Shown here: positions 10,064-18,264 of the stretch, piece after piece
How positions within the stretch are numbered: the first letter of the stretch is position 1
Layout of the letters: each line of letters begins with the position of its first letter
Notes under the pieces: generated by a model
What the model was told of the DNA's origin: nothing
What the model saw: only the letters and a program-made list of their open reading frames with translations
Databases searched by the model: none
Translations under genes and position numbers: made by a program
NCBI RefSeq assembly: GCF_002849715.1
Contig: NZ_CP018863.1
Span: 2,728,001 to 2,792,000 of the forward strand
Source of the DNA: Arthrobacter crystallopoietes
GTDB taxonomy: Bacteria; Actinomycetota; Actinomycetes; Actinomycetales; Micrococcaceae
Reading direction: 5' to 3'
Length of the DNA stretch: 64,000 nucleotides

Positions 10064-11569
10064 CTAGCGACCCAGCTGCCGGAACTTCGCCCAACGTCGC
10101 GCCACGCGTTCGGCTGCGGGAGTGCTGGCGGCAGCAGACAGTTCATACTCGATCGCCTGGGCCATCCGCCGGCAGAAGTCCTTTGGTTCGACCGCAGCAT
10201 CGGGGCGTTCGTCCACGATATGGTCCACCAATCCATTGCCGTACAGGGAGGTGACATTAACTCCCTGTTGCATGGCGATCGACGGCGCGAACTCGGTGGT
10301 GCGGTGCAGGATGGCGCTGGCGCCTTCGGGCGGCAGGGGCGACAGCCAGGCATGCTGGGCGGCAATGATCCGGTCTGCAGGCAGCAAGGCGAGAGCGCCG
10401 CCACCGGCACCCTGGCCGAGCAGTACGGATACGCTGGGGGACTGCAGGCCGACCAGATCCTGCAGTGACCGCGCGATTTCTCCCGCCAGTCCGCCTTCCT
10501 CTGCTTCCTTGGACAGCGCGGCGCCTGCCGTGTCGATGACGGTCAGCAAGGGCAGGCCGAGTTCTTCCGCCAGTTTCATGCCCCGGCGGGCCTCCCGCAA
10601 TGATCCCGGTCCCATTGCCGGAGTGTCCGGATCCCTGGGTCGTTCGTGACCGAGGACGACGCAAGACTGTCTGCCAAAGCGCGCCAGCGCGAGCTGCAGC
10701 CCGGGATCGTTCTCGCCCTGCCCCGTCCCATTGAGGGGTAGCGCGTCTGCGGCGCCTGCAGCCAACAACCAGCGCAGGTCCGGCCGGCGGGTGTTCCGGG
10801 AGATCTGGATTGAGGCCCAGCCGTCCGCGTCCGCGGGCCTTGTCTGCACGGTTTCCGGTGCAGGTGCAGGCTCGGCGGGCCCGGGCAGCAGGATGTTCAA
10901 CGCCCGGTCCAGAATTTCCGGAAGCTCCTGCGGGGGAGCGACGGCATCGATGAGTCCCTTGTGGAAGAGGTTTTCGGAAACCTGGACACCTTCCGGGAAC
11001 GGTTCGCCGTTCAGCGCCTCGAATACCCGGGGACCGAGGAACCCAAGGAGCGCGCCCGGTTCGGCAACTGTGACATGGCCCAGCGAGCCCCATGAGGCCA
11101 TTACTCCGCCGGTAGTGGGGTGGCGGAGGTAAACCAGATAGGGCAGGCCTTCCTGCCGGTGGCGGTGGACAGCCGCGGTGATCTTGACCATTGCCAGGAA
11201 AGCGAGTGTTCCTTCCTGCATGCGTGTGCCGCCGGAGGCGGGGCCGGCAAGCAGCGGGAGGCGTTCAGCTGTGGCCCGTTCCACTGCGGCGGTAATCCGC
11301 TCCGCCGCAGCTTGTCCGATGGAGCCGGCCAGGAAGGCGAACTCCGAGACGATCACAGCCACCCGCCGTCCGCGGATGAAACCCTCTCCGGTCAGGACGG
11401 ATTCGTCCGTTCCGCTCTTTCGGGCGGCAGCATCCAGGTCACGGCGGTACTTCTCGTCCGCCGCAGGCTGCGCCGGCGGTGTATCCCAGGAATTGAAGGA
11501 GCCTGGATCGAGAACAGTGTCAATGAGCTCGACGGCGTTCAAATGGCGTGTCTTCTGCAAGGTCTCCAT
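10064..11569 (-). CDS. AccD/AccA-type carboxyltransferase fusion, probable malonyl-CoA decarboxylase
   Basis: A 501-residue protein with two crotonase-fold carboxyltransferase halves. The N-half is AccD-like (PASGGTRMQEG, TTGGVMASWGSLGHV) and the C-half AccA-like (GQGAGGGALALLPADRIIA, PPEGASAILHR). The AccD zinc ribbon (paired CxxC) is absent. The ATG at 11569 is preferred over 11626 because it starts one base after the CoA-transferase stop with AGAGG upstream. No biotin carboxylase or biotin carrier gene is visible nearby. Beside a MatC carrier and a type III CoA-transferase, the best reading is decarboxylation of malonyl-CoA, analogous to MdcD/MdcE of the biotin-independent malonate decarboxylase. 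A biotin-dependent acyl-CoA carboxylase subunit served by distant genes remains possible. Confidence 0.75.
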   Translation of the reverse strand: METLQKTRHLNAVELIDTVLDPGSFNSWDTPPAQPAADEKYRRDLDAAARKSGTDESVLTGEGFIRGRRVAVIVSEFAFLAGSIGQAAAERITAAVERATAERLPLLAGPASGGTRMQEGTLAFLAMVKITAAVHRHRQEGLPYLVYLRHPTTGGVMASWGSLGHVTVAEPGALLGFLGPRVFEALNGEPFPEGVQVSENLFHKGLIDAVAPPQELPEILDRALNILLPGPAEPAPAPETVQTRPADADGWASIQISRNTRRPDLRWLLAAGAADALPLNGTGQGENDPGLQLALARFGRQSCVVLGHERPRDPDTPAMGPGSLREARRGMKLAEELGLPLLTVIDTAGAALSKEAEEGGLAGEIARSLQDLVGLQSPSVSVLLGQGAGGGALALLPADRIIAAQHAWLSPLPPEGASAILHRTTEFAPSIAMQQGVNVTSLYGNGLVDHIVDERPDAAVEPKDFCRRMAQAIEYELSAAASTPAAERVARRWAKFRQLGR

Positions 11570-11570
11570 C

Positions 11571-12806
11571 TCAATCTGCCTCTTCTGCGCCGGCAAGCCA
11601 GGCCCGGATAGTTTTACCGTCTGCATCCAGCATCGGTGGGGCCTGATGCGTTCTGCGGGTGGTTTCCTCGGCGCTGGCCGGGTTGAAGAACCGCAGCGGT
11701 GGTCCCGGAAGTGTCACCTTGCCCAGGACCTGATGCTCGACGTCGACGAGCAGGCCTTGGGACTTGACCTGGCCCCAGGCATAGACCTCGTCCAGGCTGC
11801 GCACCTTGCCCGCCGGAATGCCGGCATCGTCCAGTTTCTCCAGCAACGTTTCCGCGCCATAAGTGGCGAAAGCCCGTTCCACCTCCTCGATGACGAGGGC
11901 TCTGTTGTTGACCCGGTCCGCGTTGGTGGCGAACTCCGGGCGCGATCCGTCGATACCGAAGGCCTTGCTGAAAGCGGCCCACAGTTTTTCACTGCCGACA
12001 CTGATCTGCACCTTGCCGCCGCGGCAGCTGAACAATCCGTAGGGCGCGATGGAGGGGTGGTGGTTGCCCTGTGCCTGCGGCACCTGTCCGGCCACCGTGG
12101 CCCGGGTGCCCTGGAAAGCGTGGACGCCAACCATCGCTGCGAGCAAGGAGGTGCGGACCACCTGTCCGCGCCCGGTGCGTTCGCGTTCCATCAATGCGGC
12201 CAGTGCACCGTATGCACCGTACATGCCGGAGAGCAAATCCGCGATCGGTACGCCCACGCGCTGCGGGTCGTCGGGTCCGGAGCCGGTCAGTGACATCAGG
12301 CCCGCTTCGCCTTGCAGGATCTGGTCGTAGCCGCTGCGATGCGATTCGGGCCCGTCGTGCCCGAATCCGGTAATCGAGAGAATCACTAGCCCGGGGTTGA
12401 GCTCATGCAACCGGGCGGCGTCGAAACCCAGCCGGTCGAGTACACCTGGGCGGAAGTTTTCGATCAGCACGTCCGCGCGGCGGATGAGCCCGGTGAGGAC
12501 CTGGTTGCCGTCGTCGCTCTTCAGGTCCAGTGCTATGGATTCCTTGTTCCGATTACAGGACAGAAAGTACGTGGCCTGTGGATTATCCTCCGGGCCGACG
12601 AAGGGCGGGCCCCAGCCGCGCGTGTCATCCCCGTGGCCCGGGTTCTCCACTTTGATGACGCGGGCGCCGAGGTCGGCCATCATCATGCCGGCATGCGGGC
12701 CGGCCAGCGCACGGCTGAGGTCGACTACGGTAAATCCGGTCAGCGGTCCTGCCGCTTCGGTTGTGGCCGGAGATGTTTCGGTGTGGCGGTCGGTTGCAAT
12801 GGTCAT
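11571..12806 (-). CDS. Type III CoA-transferase (CaiB/BaiF family)
   Basis: A 411-residue CoA-transferase. The N-terminus shows the family pattern LTGFTVVDLSRALAGPHAGM with the catalytic-type Asp in ARVIKVENPGHGDDTRGWGP nearby. Later blocks SGYDQILQGEAGLMSLTG and GNHHPSIAPYGLF are also typical. The ATG at 12806 is chosen because AAAGGAG is 5 bases upstream; the earlier ATG at 12833 lacks a ribosome site. Type III enzymes move CoA between carboxylic acids. Here it lies between the MatC carrier and the decarboxylase-like gene, so transfer of CoA onto malonate from a small acyl-CoA (for example acetyl-CoA, which would make the cycle catalytic) is inferred. Other dicarboxylates cannot be excluded. 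Confidence 0.85.
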   Translation of the reverse strand: MTIATDRHTETSPATTEAAGPLTGFTVVDLSRALAGPHAGMMMADLGARVIKVENPGHGDDTRGWGPPFVGPEDNPQATYFLSCNRNKESIALDLKSDDGNQVLTGLIRRADVLIENFRPGVLDRLGFDAARLHELNPGLVILSITGFGHDGPESHRSGYDQILQGEAGLMSLTGSGPDDPQRVGVPIADLLSGMYGAYGALAALMERERTGRGQVVRTSLLAAMVGVHAFQGTRATVAGQVPQAQGNHHPSIAPYGLFSCRGGKVQISVGSEKLWAAFSKAFGIDGSRPEFATNADRVNNRALVIEEVERAFATYGAETLLEKLDDAGIPAGKVRSLDEVYAWGQVKSQGLLVDVEHQVLGKVTLPGPPLRFFNPASAEETTRRTHQAPPMLDADGKTIRAWLAGAEEAD

Positions 12807-12849
12807 ATCCACTCCTTTGGTGTGGGTCAGCAATCGGGGGACCGGCGGG

Positions 12850-14208
12850 TCACAGCCAGCCGGGCAGTACCAGGGTCAACCAGGCCAGGACGGGCCCGGC
12901 CACCACGACGATGCCGCCGTAGCCCAGGATTTGCTTGTAGAAACGCTCTTTGTCGGTGCCTTCCGGTGCGTTCGCCAGCACCAGGGCTCCGTTGGTCGAG
13001 AACGGCGAGACATCCACAATCGTGGAGGCGACTGCCAGGGCGCAGACAACGCCGACGGCGCTGATCTCGCCGGAATCAAGGAACGGGATCGCCAGCGGGA
13101 TCAGTGCGGCCAGAATGGCAGTGGACGAGGCGAAAGCGGAGACGACGGCCCCGATGTAGCAGATCAGCAATGCGGCCAGCAGCGGGACACCCAGGTTGGC
13201 GACGCCATCCGAAACGTAGTCGATCGTGCCGGCCTCTTGCAGGACACCGACGAAGGTCAGCATGCCGCAGATCAGCAGTACGGTTGACCAGCTGATCTTG
13301 TTGACAGCGCCTTTCTGGGCCTTCGGCGACACGAGCGCGAGGACCACGGCGATGGTGATGGAGACGAATCCGACGTCGACTTTGAAGCCCAGGGCAACGA
13401 CGGCGAGTACGATCAGGCCGGTGAAGGTCAGCAGCTGCGGCAGGCGCTCGCCGGACGGCTTGGAGGAGCCGTCACCTGCTGGATCCCGTGGCCCGTAGGT
13501 GCCGCTGCCCGCTCCCTTGAACGTGACGTCGCCGGCCTTGCTGCCCACGCTCACAGACATGCGGGCCTCCGCGACCTGCTCGACGAAGTGCCCCACCCTA
13601 GTCATGGACAGGCTGCGGCCACCGAGCACCAGGAAGAGCACCAAAGCAATCACCAGGTTGAAGGCGAAGCTCGTCAGGAACAGGGCTGTGGGGCTAAAGG
13701 CAAAGCCGGCGTCCGTAATCAGGCCATTGACGATGACCCCGTAGACGGCAATGGGAGAGAAGCCTCCGGCCTGCGCGCCATGGACTACCAGCATGCCCAT
13801 CATGAGTGGGTTGATCTTGTATTTGGCGGCGAAACCGAGTGCGATCGGTGCCATGATCGCAACTGCTGCCGGGCCCAGTGCACCGACCGCGGTGATCGCG
13901 GCCGTGATGATGAACATGACCCACGGGATCAGTGCGATTCTGTTGTCCACCAGCTTCACGGCACGACTGATCAACAAGTCGATGGTGCCGTTGTTCTGTG
14001 CAATGGCGAACAAATAGGTGACGCCTACCAGTGTCAGGAAGAGGCCGCCGGGGAAGTTGGCCAGGATGGCGTCAGTGTCCATCCCCAAAAAAACTGCCCC
14101 GAGCAGAAAGGCGCCGACGAAGGCGAGTGCGCCCATGTTGATGGGCAGGACTGTGGCGATCAGGAACATCGCCGCCAGAACGATGATTGATAAGACAGGA
14201 GCGGACAT
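12850..14208 (-). CDS. matC: MatC-type dicarboxylate (malonate) carrier
   Basis: A 452-residue permease of the ion-transporter superfamily with 11-13 hydrophobic segments. Its N-terminal third resembles the MatC N-terminal domain known from rhizobial malonate transporters: VLPINMGALAFVGAFLLG, then FPGGLFLTLVGVTYLFAIAQ. A hydrophilic loop of about 55 residues splits the two halves, and the second half contains VDVSPFSTNGALVLANAP, a likely substrate-binding hairpin. The ATG at 14208 is used because GGAGG sits 7 bases upstream; 14247 is less likely. It heads a minus-strand operon with the CoA-transferase and carboxyltransferase genes (43-base and 1-base gaps) and is divergent from a GntR regulator. 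Malonate as substrate is inferred from family and context. Confidence 0.8.
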   Translation of the reverse strand: MSAPVLSIIVLAAMFLIATVLPINMGALAFVGAFLLGAVFLGMDTDAILANFPGGLFLTLVGVTYLFAIAQNNGTIDLLISRAVKLVDNRIALIPWVMFIITAAITAVGALGPAAVAIMAPIALGFAAKYKINPLMMGMLVVHGAQAGGFSPIAVYGVIVNGLITDAGFAFSPTALFLTSFAFNLVIALVLFLVLGGRSLSMTRVGHFVEQVAEARMSVSVGSKAGDVTFKGAGSGTYGPRDPAGDGSSKPSGERLPQLLTFTGLIVLAVVALGFKVDVGFVSITIAVVLALVSPKAQKGAVNKISWSTVLLICGMLTFVGVLQEAGTIDYVSDGVANLGVPLLAALLICYIGAVVSAFASSTAILAALIPLAIPFLDSGEISAVGVVCALAVASTIVDVSPFSTNGALVLANAPEGTDKERFYKQILGYGGIVVVAGPVLAWLTLVLPGWL

Positions 14209-14332
14209 CGGCGTTCCTCCAGAAGATTTTGTAGTGAAATAACTCACTGGCTCACTGGCCTAGCCTCCTAGACACTGAGTCTCTTGTCAATAGGTGTACT
14301 GTGGAGGCAATTCCGATGTGGGGAGGAACGCT

Positions 14333-15031
14333 ATGTCTGAAAAGCCTGTTTCACTGTTGGGCCGGGTAGCTCGGCCAAGGCTCTATGAGCAGTTGATGAA
14401 GCAAATCCTGAGTTACGTTGAGTCCGAGCAGTTGGGGCCGGGTGATCACCTTCCGGCCGAGCGTGACTTGGCGGAACAGCTTGGCGTTTCGCGTGCCACG
14501 CTGGCGCAGGCGCTCGTGGCTCTGGAGGTGCTCGGCGTAATCAGCGTCCAGCACGGCACGGGCGCGGTCCTGGTCTACCGGCCCAGCATTGCCACTGTGC
14601 TTCGGGACTTGCGTGAGCATCAGAACAGGTTGCCCGAGATCGTTGAAGCGCGCAGCACCCTGGAGGTGAAGCTGGCCGCTTTGGCAGCAACGAGACGGAC
14701 AGACGAGGATCTGGCCGGCATTGAGAAAGCCTTGAGCGTCATGGAAGACGAAGTCGGCAAGGGGGACCGGGGCGCCCACGGAGACGAACTTTTCCATCAG
14801 GCAGTAACGGAGGCCGCGCACTCGCCGGTGCTCGCGCAGCTCATGACGTTTATCGCCGAAATGGTTCTCGAAACGCGCCTTGAATCATTAGGACAGCCAG
14901 GCCGCCCGGAGCAGTCTCTAGCGTCCCACCGCAAGATTGCCGATGCCATCAAGGCCCAGGACCCGGACCTGGCCGCCGCAGCCATGCAGGCCCACATCGA
15001 ACTGGTCTCGGACGTGGCGCTGCTCAAGTAA
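14333..15031 (+). CDS. GntR family (FadR subfamily) regulator of the malonate cluster
   Basis: A 232-residue regulator. The N-terminal winged helix reads LYEQLMKQILSYVESEQLGP, then LPAERDLAEQLGVSRATLAQ and VISVQHGTGAVLV. The C-terminal all-helical FCD domain keeps the metal-binding histidine pattern (GDELFHQAV, SHRKIADAI, MQAHIELV). GGGGAGG lies 6 bases before ATG 14333, which is therefore preferred to the upstream ATG at 14294. It is divergent from matC with a 124-base shared region and is the likely repressor of that operon, by analogy with rhizobial MatR. The shared region contains direct repeats of CTCACTGG and a GAC-ACTGA-GTC inverted repeat that are operator candidates. Confidence 0.87.
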   Translation: MSEKPVSLLGRVARPRLYEQLMKQILSYVESEQLGPGDHLPAERDLAEQLGVSRATLAQALVALEVLGVISVQHGTGAVLVYRPSIATVLRDLREHQNRLPEIVEARSTLEVKLAALAATRRTDEDLAGIEKALSVMEDEVGKGDRGAHGDELFHQAVTEAAHSPVLAQLMTFIAEMVLETRLESLGQPGRPEQSLASHRKIADAIKAQDPDLAAAAMQAHIELVSDVALLK

Positions 15032-15048
15032 GAAAGCTGCGGAATTTT

Positions 15049-15957
15049 TTAGTGCAGGTCGAGCACAGGCGGTTCGAAGATCCACGGCTCGGTGGGCAGT
15101 TGACCGGGTGAGAACGCCTCGAGTACCTGCTCCAGCGGCCCGGCCGGGAGGCCGACCGAGCGCAGGACCATGTCCCGCACCGTGCCGGGACCAATCCCGG
15201 CCAGCGCGAGGGTGCGCAGGGAAATGGCGCCGTCGCGCTTGGCGATCCGGCGGTGATGGGTATTCAACACCAGCGGCACATGGACATATTCGACCGGCGC
15301 CAGGCCGAGCAGGGACGCCAGATAGGCCTGCCGGGGCGTGGAACTGAGCAGGTCATCGCCGCGGACCACCTGGTCGATGCCCTGCTCCGCATCGTCGACG
15401 ACGACGGCGAGGTTGTAGGCCGGCACGCCATCGTTGCGCAGCAGCACCAGGTCGTCGACGACGCCGGTGTACTCGCCGTGCAGCCGGTCGGTCACGGTGT
15501 ATTCGGTGACCCCGGCGCGCAGCCGGAGCGCAGCGGGACGCTCCTGCCGCCGTCGTTCGCGTTCTGCATCGCTGAGGTTGCGGCAGGTTCCGGGGTAGGC
15601 GCCGGCCGGGGCGTGCGGAGCGCTGGGGGCTTCGGCGATCTCCCTGCGGGTACAGAAGCATTCGTAGACCCGACCCGCGTCGGCCAGGGCGGTGATGGCC
15701 GCGCGGTAGAGGGGGAAGCGGTCCGTCTGGCTGAGCACGTTGCCATCCCATGTAAGCCCGACGGCGGCCAGATCCTCGAGTACTTTGTCTTCCGCTCCGG
15801 CGCGGGCTCGGTCCAGATCCTCGATCCGCAGCAGGAAATCGCGGCCGGTGCTGCGGGCGAAGAGCCAGGCAAGGATGGCGGTGCGCAGGTTTCCTACATG
15901 CAGTTCGCCCGAGGGGCTGGGGGCGAAGCGGCCGGCTCCGGCGTCGATAGGAGGCAC
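15049..15957 (-). CDS. gluQ: Glutamyl-Q tRNA(Asp) synthetase
   Basis: A 302-residue truncated glutamyl-tRNA synthetase without an anticodon-binding domain. It has the HIGH-like SPSGELHVGN (class I), the KMSKS-like IAKRDGA, and zinc-site cysteines in YECFCTRRE and YPGTCRNLS. GluQ activates glutamate and attaches it to queuosine at the wobble base of tRNA-Asp. Its start lies 9 bases after the stop of the flavin monooxygenase gene, so it may be read from the same riboswitch-controlled transcript. A functional link between thiamine-responsive genes and tRNA modification is not obvious, and simple co-location is possible. Confidence 0.93.
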   Translation of the reverse strand: MPPIDAGAGRFAPSPSGELHVGNLRTAILAWLFARSTGRDFLLRIEDLDRARAGAEDKVLEDLAAVGLTWDGNVLSQTDRFPLYRAAITALADAGRVYECFCTRREIAEAPSAPHAPAGAYPGTCRNLSDAERERRRQERPAALRLRAGVTEYTVTDRLHGEYTGVVDDLVLLRNDGVPAYNLAVVVDDAEQGIDQVVRGDDLLSSTPRQAYLASLLGLAPVEYVHVPLVLNTHHRRIAKRDGAISLRTLALAGIGPGTVRDMVLRSVGLPAGPLEQVLEAFSPGQLPTEPWIFEPPVLDLH

Positions 15958-15966
15958 GGGTCCAGT

Positions 15967-17283
15967 CTATAAAGCGAAGTCGCCGACGGCCGGGCGGTCC
16001 AGTCCCAGATGCTCGCGCAGCGTGCTGCCGGTGTAGGAGGTGCGGAACAGCCCCCTGCGCTGCAGCACCGGAATGACGCGGTCCACAAACTCGTTCAGGG
16101 AATCCGGCAGCAGCGGCGGCATCAGGTTGAATCCGTCCGCGCCGCCGGAGGTGAACCAAAGCTCGATCTGGTCCGCCACCTGTTCGGGCGTGCCGGTCAT
16201 GGTGCAGTGTCCGCCGCCGGCCGCCAGCCTTCCGAGCAACTGGCGCACCGTAGGCTTTTCGGCGTCGATAATGCGCAGGATGGTGGTGTAGCGGCCCTGC
16301 GGGCCGGTGAATTCCGACGCCGGCGGGAGGCTTGGCACGGGCGCGTCCAGCTCCCAGCCGCTGCAGTCCTGCTGGATGAAGGTGCCCAGCTGGGCCAGAG
16401 AGTGTTCCGTGGGCAGCAGCGCATCGGTTTCGGCCTGCTTGGCCTTGGCTTCCGCCGTCGTTGTCCCGAGGTAAGTCACCAGGCCAGGCATGACGGCAAC
16501 CTTGTCCGGGTTCCGCCCGGCTGCGGCGATGCGGCGCTTCACATCCGCGTAGTAGGCCTGCGCGCTGGCCAGATCGTAGGCGACGGCGTAGATGCCTTCG
16601 GCATAGCGGGCGGCGAGGTCGCGTCCCTGCTCCGAGGCACCGGCTTGGAACAGCACCGGCCGGCCCTGCGGGGAGCGCGGGACGGTTAGCGGGCCGTCCA
16701 CCAGAAAGTGCTGTCCTGAATGGTGGAGCGGCGCAACTTCGGCCGGATCCGCGTAGTAGCCCTGCCGGTCGAGGACGAGCGCGTCGTCGGTCCAGGAATC
16801 CCACAGCCGCTGGGCGACGTCGATGAATTCGGCGGCGCGGTCGTAGCGTTCCTGATGTCCGGGAATGGCCGCCATGCCGTGGTTGCGTGCCTCGGCGTCG
16901 AACATCGATGTGACGACGTTCCAACCGATGCGCCCGGCGCTGATGTGGTCCAGCGAGGCCAGCATGCGGGCGGCGTGGAAGGGCGTGTAGAAGGTGGCCG
17001 ACACGGTACTGACCAGGCCGATCCTGCTGGTGGCCCGGGCCATGGCTGACAGCGCGGTGAGGGGTTCCAGATGCCAGAGCGGCCCCGCGCCCAGGTTGCC
17101 GGTTGAGTGCCCGTCGGCGAAGAAAACAGCATCGAACAGGCCTCGCTCCGCGGTTTGGGCCAGCCGCTCGTAGAATGCGATGTCGCCGAGCTGTTCAATG
17201 GGCGATTGCGGCCGGCGCCAGGCGGCGCTGTGGTGGCCGCAGCCGAACAGGAACGCGTTGAAGTGCAGTTGCCGCGCCGCCAT
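15967..17283 (-). CDS. NtaA/SnaA-type flavin-dependent monooxygenase (luciferase-like)
   Basis: A 438-residue FMN-dependent oxygenase of the bacterial luciferase superfamily, with the typical length of the NtaA/SnaA/DszA/DmoA branch. Readable features are LWHLEPLTALSAMARATSRI, GRIGWNVVTS, the NHGMAAIPGHQERYDRAAEF block and GRPVLFQAGASEQGRDLAA. It needs reduced FMN from a separate reductase, which is not encoded next to it. The ATG overlaps the stop of the preceding SDR gene as TAATG, indicating translational coupling. The operon starts with a TPP riboswitch, so the substrate is probably related to thiamine or a pyrimidine/thiazole moiety. RutA, a pyrimidine oxygenase, is a relative by fold, which makes ring cleavage of a pyrimidine thinkable, but no substrate is known. 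Confidence 0.85.
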   Translation of the reverse strand: MAARQLHFNAFLFGCGHHSAAWRRPQSPIEQLGDIAFYERLAQTAERGLFDAVFFADGHSTGNLGAGPLWHLEPLTALSAMARATSRIGLVSTVSATFYTPFHAARMLASLDHISAGRIGWNVVTSMFDAEARNHGMAAIPGHQERYDRAAEFIDVAQRLWDSWTDDALVLDRQGYYADPAEVAPLHHSGQHFLVDGPLTVPRSPQGRPVLFQAGASEQGRDLAARYAEGIYAVAYDLASAQAYYADVKRRIAAAGRNPDKVAVMPGLVTYLGTTTAEAKAKQAETDALLPTEHSLAQLGTFIQQDCSGWELDAPVPSLPPASEFTGPQGRYTTILRIIDAEKPTVRQLLGRLAAGGGHCTMTGTPEQVADQIELWFTSGGADGFNLMPPLLPDSLNEFVDRVIPVLQRRGLFRTSYTGSTLREHLGLDRPAVGDFAL

Positions 17284-18047
17284 TAGTTCATCACCAGTCC
17301 GCCGTCGACCATCAGGTTCTGCCCGGTCACCGAGCGGGCCCAGGGCGACGCGAAGAACAGTACCGCGTCGGCCAGTTCTTCCGGCGTCGTTACTTTGCGC
17401 AGCGGGGTGGAGGCGGCGATCAGGTCGAAGACCTCATCTGGTGTGGCAGCGCTGGCGTCGGTGGTGCGGAGCAGCCCGCCGGAGACCATGTTGACGGTGA
17501 CGTTGTGCTGGCCCAGGTCCGCCGCCAGCGTCCGGGTCAGCGAGAGCAGGGCCGCCTTGGCGGCCGTGTAGTCGTGGTACGGCACCACCGGATTCTGGAA
17601 GAGGTTGGTGCCGATGTTGATGATCCGGCCGAACCGGTGGCCGCGCATGCCGGGAAGTGCCTGCTGAGCGGTGTTCAGCGCGCCGCGCACGCTGCCGGAA
17701 AACTGGGTTTCGAACTCGGACCACGAGATATCGGCGGCGTTGGAGCGGGCATCCCCGTTGAAGGAGAAATCCGCCAGCGCGTTATTGACCACCGTGGTTA
17801 CTGCGCCGCCGAAATGGGCTTCGGCACGGCTGAACAGCTCCGCCACCTGCCCGGCATCGGTGACGTCCGCACGAAGAGCCAGGGCCTGTTCCGGCCCGAA
17901 CTTGGCGGCCAGCTCCTCGGCTGCCGAGCCGCTGTTGCGGTAATTGATGACTACCCGGGCGCCGGCTTCCGCGAAGGCTGCGACGATCCGAGCGCCGAGG
18001 CCACGGCCGCCGCCGGTTACCAGTACGGTCTGTTCTGCGAGCTGCAT
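17283..18047 (-). CDS. Short-chain dehydrogenase/reductase, FabG-like
   Basis: A 254-residue classical SDR. The cofactor motif is TGGGRGLG, the NNA motif is VVNNALADF, and the catalytic YxxxK appears as YHDYTAAKAA. The usual catalytic Ser, 13 residues before the Tyr, is Thr here (NIGTN). The start at 18047 has GGTGGAG 7 bases upstream; the in-frame ATG at 18098 would place coding sequence next to the riboswitch. It is the first gene after a TPP riboswitch and is translationally coupled to the flavin monooxygenase. A reductase acting on the same thiamine-related compound is the natural guess, but generic SDR sequence gives no substrate. Confidence 0.88.
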   Translation of the reverse strand: MQLAEQTVLVTGGGRGLGARIVAAFAEAGARVVINYRNSGSAAEELAAKFGPEQALALRADVTDAGQVAELFSRAEAHFGGAVTTVVNNALADFSFNGDARSNAADISWSEFETQFSGSVRGALNTAQQALPGMRGHRFGRIINIGTNLFQNPVVPYHDYTAAKAALLSLTRTLAADLGQHNVTVNMVSGGLLRTTDASAATPDEVFDLIAASTPLRKVTTPEELADAVLFFASPWARSVTGQNLMVDGGLVMN

Positions 18048-18107
18048 AGAGGTTCTCCACCTTGAATAAGGCGAAAAGATGGGTGCAGCGCACCGCACGG
18101 CAGCCGC

Positions 18108-18191
18108 TGCATGACATCCCTTCGCTAGTACGAACTAGATCAGGTTCAACGGGTTTACTCTCAGCCCCGAAAGGGGCACCCCGTGTCACTG
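18108..18191 (-). promoter_or_regulatory. TPP (THI-element) riboswitch
   Basis: Reading the minus strand, the conserved THI-box runs in order: GGGGTGCCC, a short CCTTTCGG-type P3 loop, GGCTGAGA, AACCCGTTGAACCTGATCT, AGTTCGTACTAGCGAAGGGA. The P1 helix closes with TGACA pairing to TGTCA at the other end (18112-18116). A TAGACT -10-like element at 18198-18203 would start transcription at the first base of the aptamer. Downstream, GCAGCG and CGCTGC can pair 40-65 bases before the SDR ATG, a possible expression platform. The aptamer call is firm; the switching mechanism is inferred. Confidence 0.95.
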
Positions 18192-18264
18192 CGTGCGAGT
18201 CTACCTGCGCGAGCGGGTTACTGCAGCAACGCCACCTCCAATCGGTCTATGAAGCTCGACGTCG

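Noticed and set aside
15353..16924. 523-codon arginine/proline-rich minus-strand frame
   Set aside because: Overlaps gluQ and the flavin monooxygenase in another frame; extreme Arg/Pro/Gly composition is typical of high-GC shadows.
18121..18182. tRNA-like GGTTCAACGGG segment
   Set aside because: It belongs to the conserved THI-box of the TPP riboswitch, not to a tRNA T-arm; no anticodon or acceptor stem could be folded.
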